NCBI GenBank assembly: GCA_003240795.1
Contig: QFNK01000061.1
Location: 1-8,814, forward strand
DNA: 8,814 nt
DNA from: Micavibrio aeruginosavorus
GTDB taxonomy: Bacteria > Pseudomonadota > Alphaproteobacteria > Micavibrionales > Micavibrionaceae
Direction: 5' to 3'
Part shown: piece after piece, positions 6,363 to 8,814 of the stretch
How the letters are laid out: every line of letters starts with the position of its first letter
How positions within the stretch are numbered: the first letter of the stretch is position 1
Position numbers and translations under genes: made by a program
Notes under the pieces: model-generated
Told to the model about the DNA's origin: nothing
Database searches by the model: none
Seen by the model: the letters and a program-made list of their open reading frames with translations, nothing else

Positions 6363-7865
6363 TCAAAGATCAAAGACAACACCCTGCGCCAATGGCAGCG
6401 CGGCGGAGTAATTCACCGTCTGCGTCTGACGGCGCATATACGACTTCCAGGAATCCGATCCGCTTTCGCGGCCGCCGCCCGTGTCCTTTTCCCCGCCGAA
6501 TGCGCCGCCGATCTCCGCGCCGCTCGGCCCGATATTGACGTTGGCTATTCCGCAATCACTGCCCGCCGCGGAGAGGAAGCTTTCCGCCTCGCGCACATCG
6601 CGCGTGAAGATGCATGACGACAATCCCTGCGGCACATCGTTGTTGATGGCGACAGCATCCTCGAATTTCTCATACGTCATCACGTACAATATCGGCGCGA
6701 AGGTTTCGTGTTTGACGATTTCGACCTGCGCGTTCATTTCGACGAGTGCAGGCTCGACATAAAAGCCGCCCTTGGATTTCACGCGGCCACCGCCAACGAG
6801 GATTTTACCGCCCGCTTCGCGCGCCTCTTCCAATGCGCTCTGCATTGCGTTGAACGATGCCTCGTCGATCAGCGGGCCGACAAGCGTTTTGCTGTCCAGC
6901 GGGCTTCCCACGCGGATCGAGCCGTATGCTTTCTTGAGGGATTTGAGCAATGCGCCGCGTACGTCCTTATGCACGATCAAGCGGCGCAGCGACGTGCATC
7001 TCTGCCCCGCCGTGCCCACCGCGCCGAACAATATCGCCCGCACGGCCATGTCGAGATCGGCGCTCGGCGTTACGATCATCGCATTGTTGCCGCCGAGTTC
7101 GAGAAGCGAACGTCCCATGCGCGATGCGACGGTCTGCGCGACCGCCCTGCCCATCCGTGTGCTGCCCGTCGCGCTGACGAGCGGCACCGACCTGTGGGAG
7201 GACAACGCCTCGCCGACATCTGCGCCGCCGATCACAACCTGCAACAGATTGTCCGGACATGCGTGTCCCGCTTTTTTGAATCTTGCCGCCGCCTTTGCGA
7301 AAAGCTTTTCACAGGCAAGCGCGGTGAGCGGCGTTTTCTCCGACGGCTTCCAGATCACCGGATTGCCACACACGAACGCCAGCGCCGCATTCCACGACCA
7401 TACGGCCACTGGAAAATTGAATGCCGATATAACGCCGACGGGGCCAAGTGGCTGCCACGTTTCGCGCATGTGGTGGCCGGGGCGTTCGGACGCAATCGTC
7501 AAACCGTATAGCTGGCGCGAGAGGCCGACCGCGAAATCGCAGATGTCGATCATCTCCTGCACTTCGCCGAGACCTTCGGACAAAATCTTTCCGGCCTCCA
7601 GCGTGACCAGCCTGCCGAGGTCTTCCTTCGCCGCGCGAAGCTCCTCCCCCAGAAGACGCACGAGTTCGCCGCGCACCGGCGCTGGTACCGTTTTCCATTG
7701 ATCGAAGGCAGTTGTGGCTTTTCGTACGGCCGCATCGACGCCGGCGGCGTTTTGCGTTTTGACCGTCGCAAGAAGCGCACAATCGATCGGCGTGTGGACG
7801 GCTAGCGTCCCGCTTTTCAGGCCAGCAAGACCGTTGGCCTTAAGAATGCTCTGGTAATTCTTCAT
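6363..7865 (-). CDS. amaB: ALDH7-family aldehyde dehydrogenase, probable alpha-aminoadipate semialdehyde (piperideine-6-carboxylate) dehydrogenase
   Basis: A 500-residue NAD(P)-dependent aldehyde dehydrogenase of the ALDH7 subfamily (antiquitin/ALDH7A1, bacterial AmaB/Pcd). It would oxidise alpha-aminoadipate semialdehyde, in equilibrium with piperideine-6-carboxylate, to alpha-aminoadipate in lysine degradation. Catalytic residues are present: Asn150 in SAFNFPVAVW, Lys173 in WKPSE (cofactor), Glu256 in LELGGNN, and Cys290 in GTAGQRCTSLRR. The Arg just before the catalytic Cys matches the ALDH7A1 residue that contacts the substrate carboxylate. HETFAPILYV (386-395) and GPSGAEIGGAFGGEK (446-460) followed by TGGGRESGSDSWKSYMRR are strongly ALDH7-like. 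Length is typical. The ATG at 7865 is chosen because AAGGAGAC lies 8 bases upstream; longer in-frame readings lack family similarity. Its first 26 nt overlap the end of the upstream transporter gene, suggesting coupled translation. The exact substrate is inferred from the subfamily. Confidence 0.93.
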   Translation of the reverse strand: MKNYQSILKANGLAGLKSGTLAVHTPIDCALLATVKTQNAAGVDAAVRKATTAFDQWKTVPAPVRGELVRLLGEELRAAKEDLGRLVTLEAGKILSEGLGEVQEMIDICDFAVGLSRQLYGLTIASERPGHHMRETWQPLGPVGVISAFNFPVAVWSWNAALAFVCGNPVIWKPSEKTPLTALACEKLFAKAAARFKKAGHACPDNLLQVVIGGADVGEALSSHRSVPLVSATGSTRMGRAVAQTVASRMGRSLLELGGNNAMIVTPSADLDMAVRAILFGAVGTAGQRCTSLRRLIVHKDVRGALLKSLKKAYGSIRVGSPLDSKTLVGPLIDEASFNAMQSALEEAREAGGKILVGGGRVKSKGGFYVEPALVEMNAQVEIVKHETFAPILYVMTYEKFEDAVAINNDVPQGLSSCIFTRDVREAESFLSAAGSDCGIANVNIGPSGAEIGGAFGGEKDTGGGRESGSDSWKSYMRRQTQTVNYSAALPLAQGVVFDL

Positions 7866-8814
7866 TGGCTTTTGTCTCCTTGTTCTTGGCTTTGCGCGGG
7901 CGAAGACGTGTTTCATGGATATCGCCGCTTTCTTCCAGCAGCGGGAACGCCACTGTGCACATATAGGTGTTGATGCGGCGGTAATCGCGGATGATGTCGA
8001 GGTGGAGCGAGCTTGTCGCGATCGTCTCCGGCACGCCGCCGCGCAGACGGTCAATATGTGTCGTCATGCCATCTATTTCCGCCTTGCGGATAATTTCCTT
8101 GCCCTCGATCAGGCGGCGGGCGGAGTCGATATCGTTGGAGATGAACAGCGACTGCGCGAGCTGGACGCTTTCAAGGACGAGCTTGTGCATATGCTCGATC
8201 TCCTTGAAACCGGCGTCGGAGAAATGATGCAGGTTCTTGATCTTCTTCTGCGCCAGCGGCATCAGGTTCTTGTCGATCACATCGCCGACATGTTCGATGT
8301 TCGTGGAGAAAGTCAGGATCTGCACATATCTCTGCGCCTCCTTGTCATCCATGAATTCGCGGCTCAGTTTCGCCATGTAATTTTTGATGGAACCGTAGAG
8401 GCGGTCGACCGTGTTGTCCTCGTCCTTGATCTTGAGGAGGAGTTTTTCATCGTTCGTCTTGAGGACGCGCAGCGTGTCTTCCAGCATCTGCTGGATGATG
8501 TCGCCCATGCGGAGCGTTTCGCGCGCGGCCGCGGCCAGCGCGACGGATGGCATGTCGAGGTCCTTGTCGTTGAGGTAGCGCGCCATGCCCGGATCATCGG
8601 CGACGGGACGCGTCGGCAGCGCTTTCTTGAGAAGACGGTTCAGCACGCCGGTGAACGGCAGGAACAGAAGCGCGAGGACGATGTTGAATCCCATGTGGAA
8701 ATGGACGATCTGGCGCGCATGGTCGGGATCGACGCGGTCCAGATACGGCACGACCATGCCGAGGAGCGGCAGGCACCCGAACACGCCGATCGTGCGGACG
8801 ATCATATTGCCGAG
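7840..8814 (-). CDS. Na/Pi-cotransporter family protein with C-terminal PhoU domain (N-terminus outside window)
   Basis: The visible 324 residues are the C-terminal part of a Na+/phosphate cotransporter II-related protein (NptA/YjbB type); the reading frame stays open through the window edge, so the N-terminal membrane core lies beyond. The first visible stretch holds two membrane helices, around IGVFGCLPLLGMVVPYL and, after the family-typical HFHMGFN, IVLALLFLPFTGVL. After a basic linker comes a helical PhoU-like domain (about residues 85-290 of the visible part), with internal similarity between its two halves (MGDIIQQMLEDTL and IEHMHKLVLESVQLA). Such domains are cytoplasmic, and in this family are thought to regulate phosphate movement. 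NIEHVGDVIDK is a characteristic PhoU-type E-x-x-x-D motif. The end is Lys/Glu-rich. It overlaps the ALDH7 gene by 26 nt. Function as a phosphate importer or exporter cannot be told from this part. Confidence 0.9.
   Translation of the reverse strand, partial: LGNMIVRTIGVFGCLPLLGMVVPYLDRVDPDHARQIVHFHMGFNIVLALLFLPFTGVLNRLLKKALPTRPVADDPGMARYLNDKDLDMPSVALAAAARETLRMGDIIQQMLEDTLRVLKTNDEKLLLKIKDEDNTVDRLYGSIKNYMAKLSREFMDDKEAQRYVQILTFSTNIEHVGDVIDKNLMPLAQKKIKNLHHFSDAGFKEIEHMHKLVLESVQLAQSLFISNDIDSARRLIEGKEIIRKAEIDGMTTHIDRLRGGVPETIATSSLHLDIIRDYRRINTYMCTVAFPLLEESGDIHETRLRPRKAKNKETKANEELPEHS
7874..7881 (-). promoter_or_regulatory. Ribosome binding site fixing the start of the ALDH7 gene
   Basis: On the minus strand AAGGAGAC lies 8 bases before the ATG at 7865. 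It sits inside the coding region of the upstream transporter gene, so ribosomes finishing that gene pass over it. This selects the 500-residue start over longer in-frame alternatives. Confidence 0.8.

Noticed and set aside
6708..7701. Long plus-strand open frames opposite the aldehyde dehydrogenase
   Set aside because: The minus-strand frame encodes a complete ALDH7 protein with all catalytic residues; the plus-strand frames have no family signature and are mirror images of GC-rich codon use.
7866..8054. N-terminal extension of the aldehyde dehydrogenase by 63 residues
   Set aside because: The added residues are Arg/Ser-rich out-of-frame transporter sequence, and a good ribosome site points to the ATG at 7865.

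Overview
The window looks like chromosomal housekeeping DNA from an alphaproteobacterium of moderately high GC. The markers are a TrcR/DUF1013 cell-cycle regulator, a DUF1192 protein, a small DUF465 (YdcH-like) protein and an alphaproteobacterial NDUFAF5-type methyltransferase next to glyoxalase II. Genus cannot be fixed from the sequence alone. I see no tRNA, rRNA, insertion sequence, phage gene or CRISPR array.

Layout. Positions 1-197 are AT-rich, probably a promoter region. Positions 198-4262 hold a tight three-gene plus-strand operon: an 818-residue methyltransferase with a long C-terminal part that looks like two degenerate Nudix-like domains, a 293-residue NDUFAF5-type methyltransferase 4 nt further on, and gloB (TTG start, 4-nt overlap). 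A perfect 10-bp hairpin at 4272-4297 ends it. Two small minus-strand genes follow: an unrecognised 139-residue protein with a disordered Gly/Arg/Asn-rich tail, and a DUF1192 protein. A divergent intergenic region (5013-5186) has a recognisable sigma70-type promoter and inverted repeats ahead of trcR (5187-5885). A 12-bp hairpin at 5912-5939 separates trcR from a convergent 53-residue DUF465 gene (5964-6125) with its own promoter. The right-hand third is a minus-strand pair: the C-terminal part of a Na/Pi-cotransporter-like protein with a PhoU domain (runs off the window), overlapping by 26 nt an ALDH7-family aldehyde dehydrogenase (6363-7865), probably the alpha-aminoadipate semialdehyde/piperideine-6-carboxylate dehydrogenase of lysine breakdown.

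How the genes fit. The first operon joins two SAM-dependent methyltransferases with glutathione-dependent thioester hydrolysis; the second methyltransferase is probably a respiratory complex I assembly factor. The least conventional item is the first gene: its central and C-terminal parts repeat a Nudix-like strand pattern without the catalytic glutamates, which suggests a binding or regulatory role. The rest is ordinary core-genome content with some clear regulatory signals.
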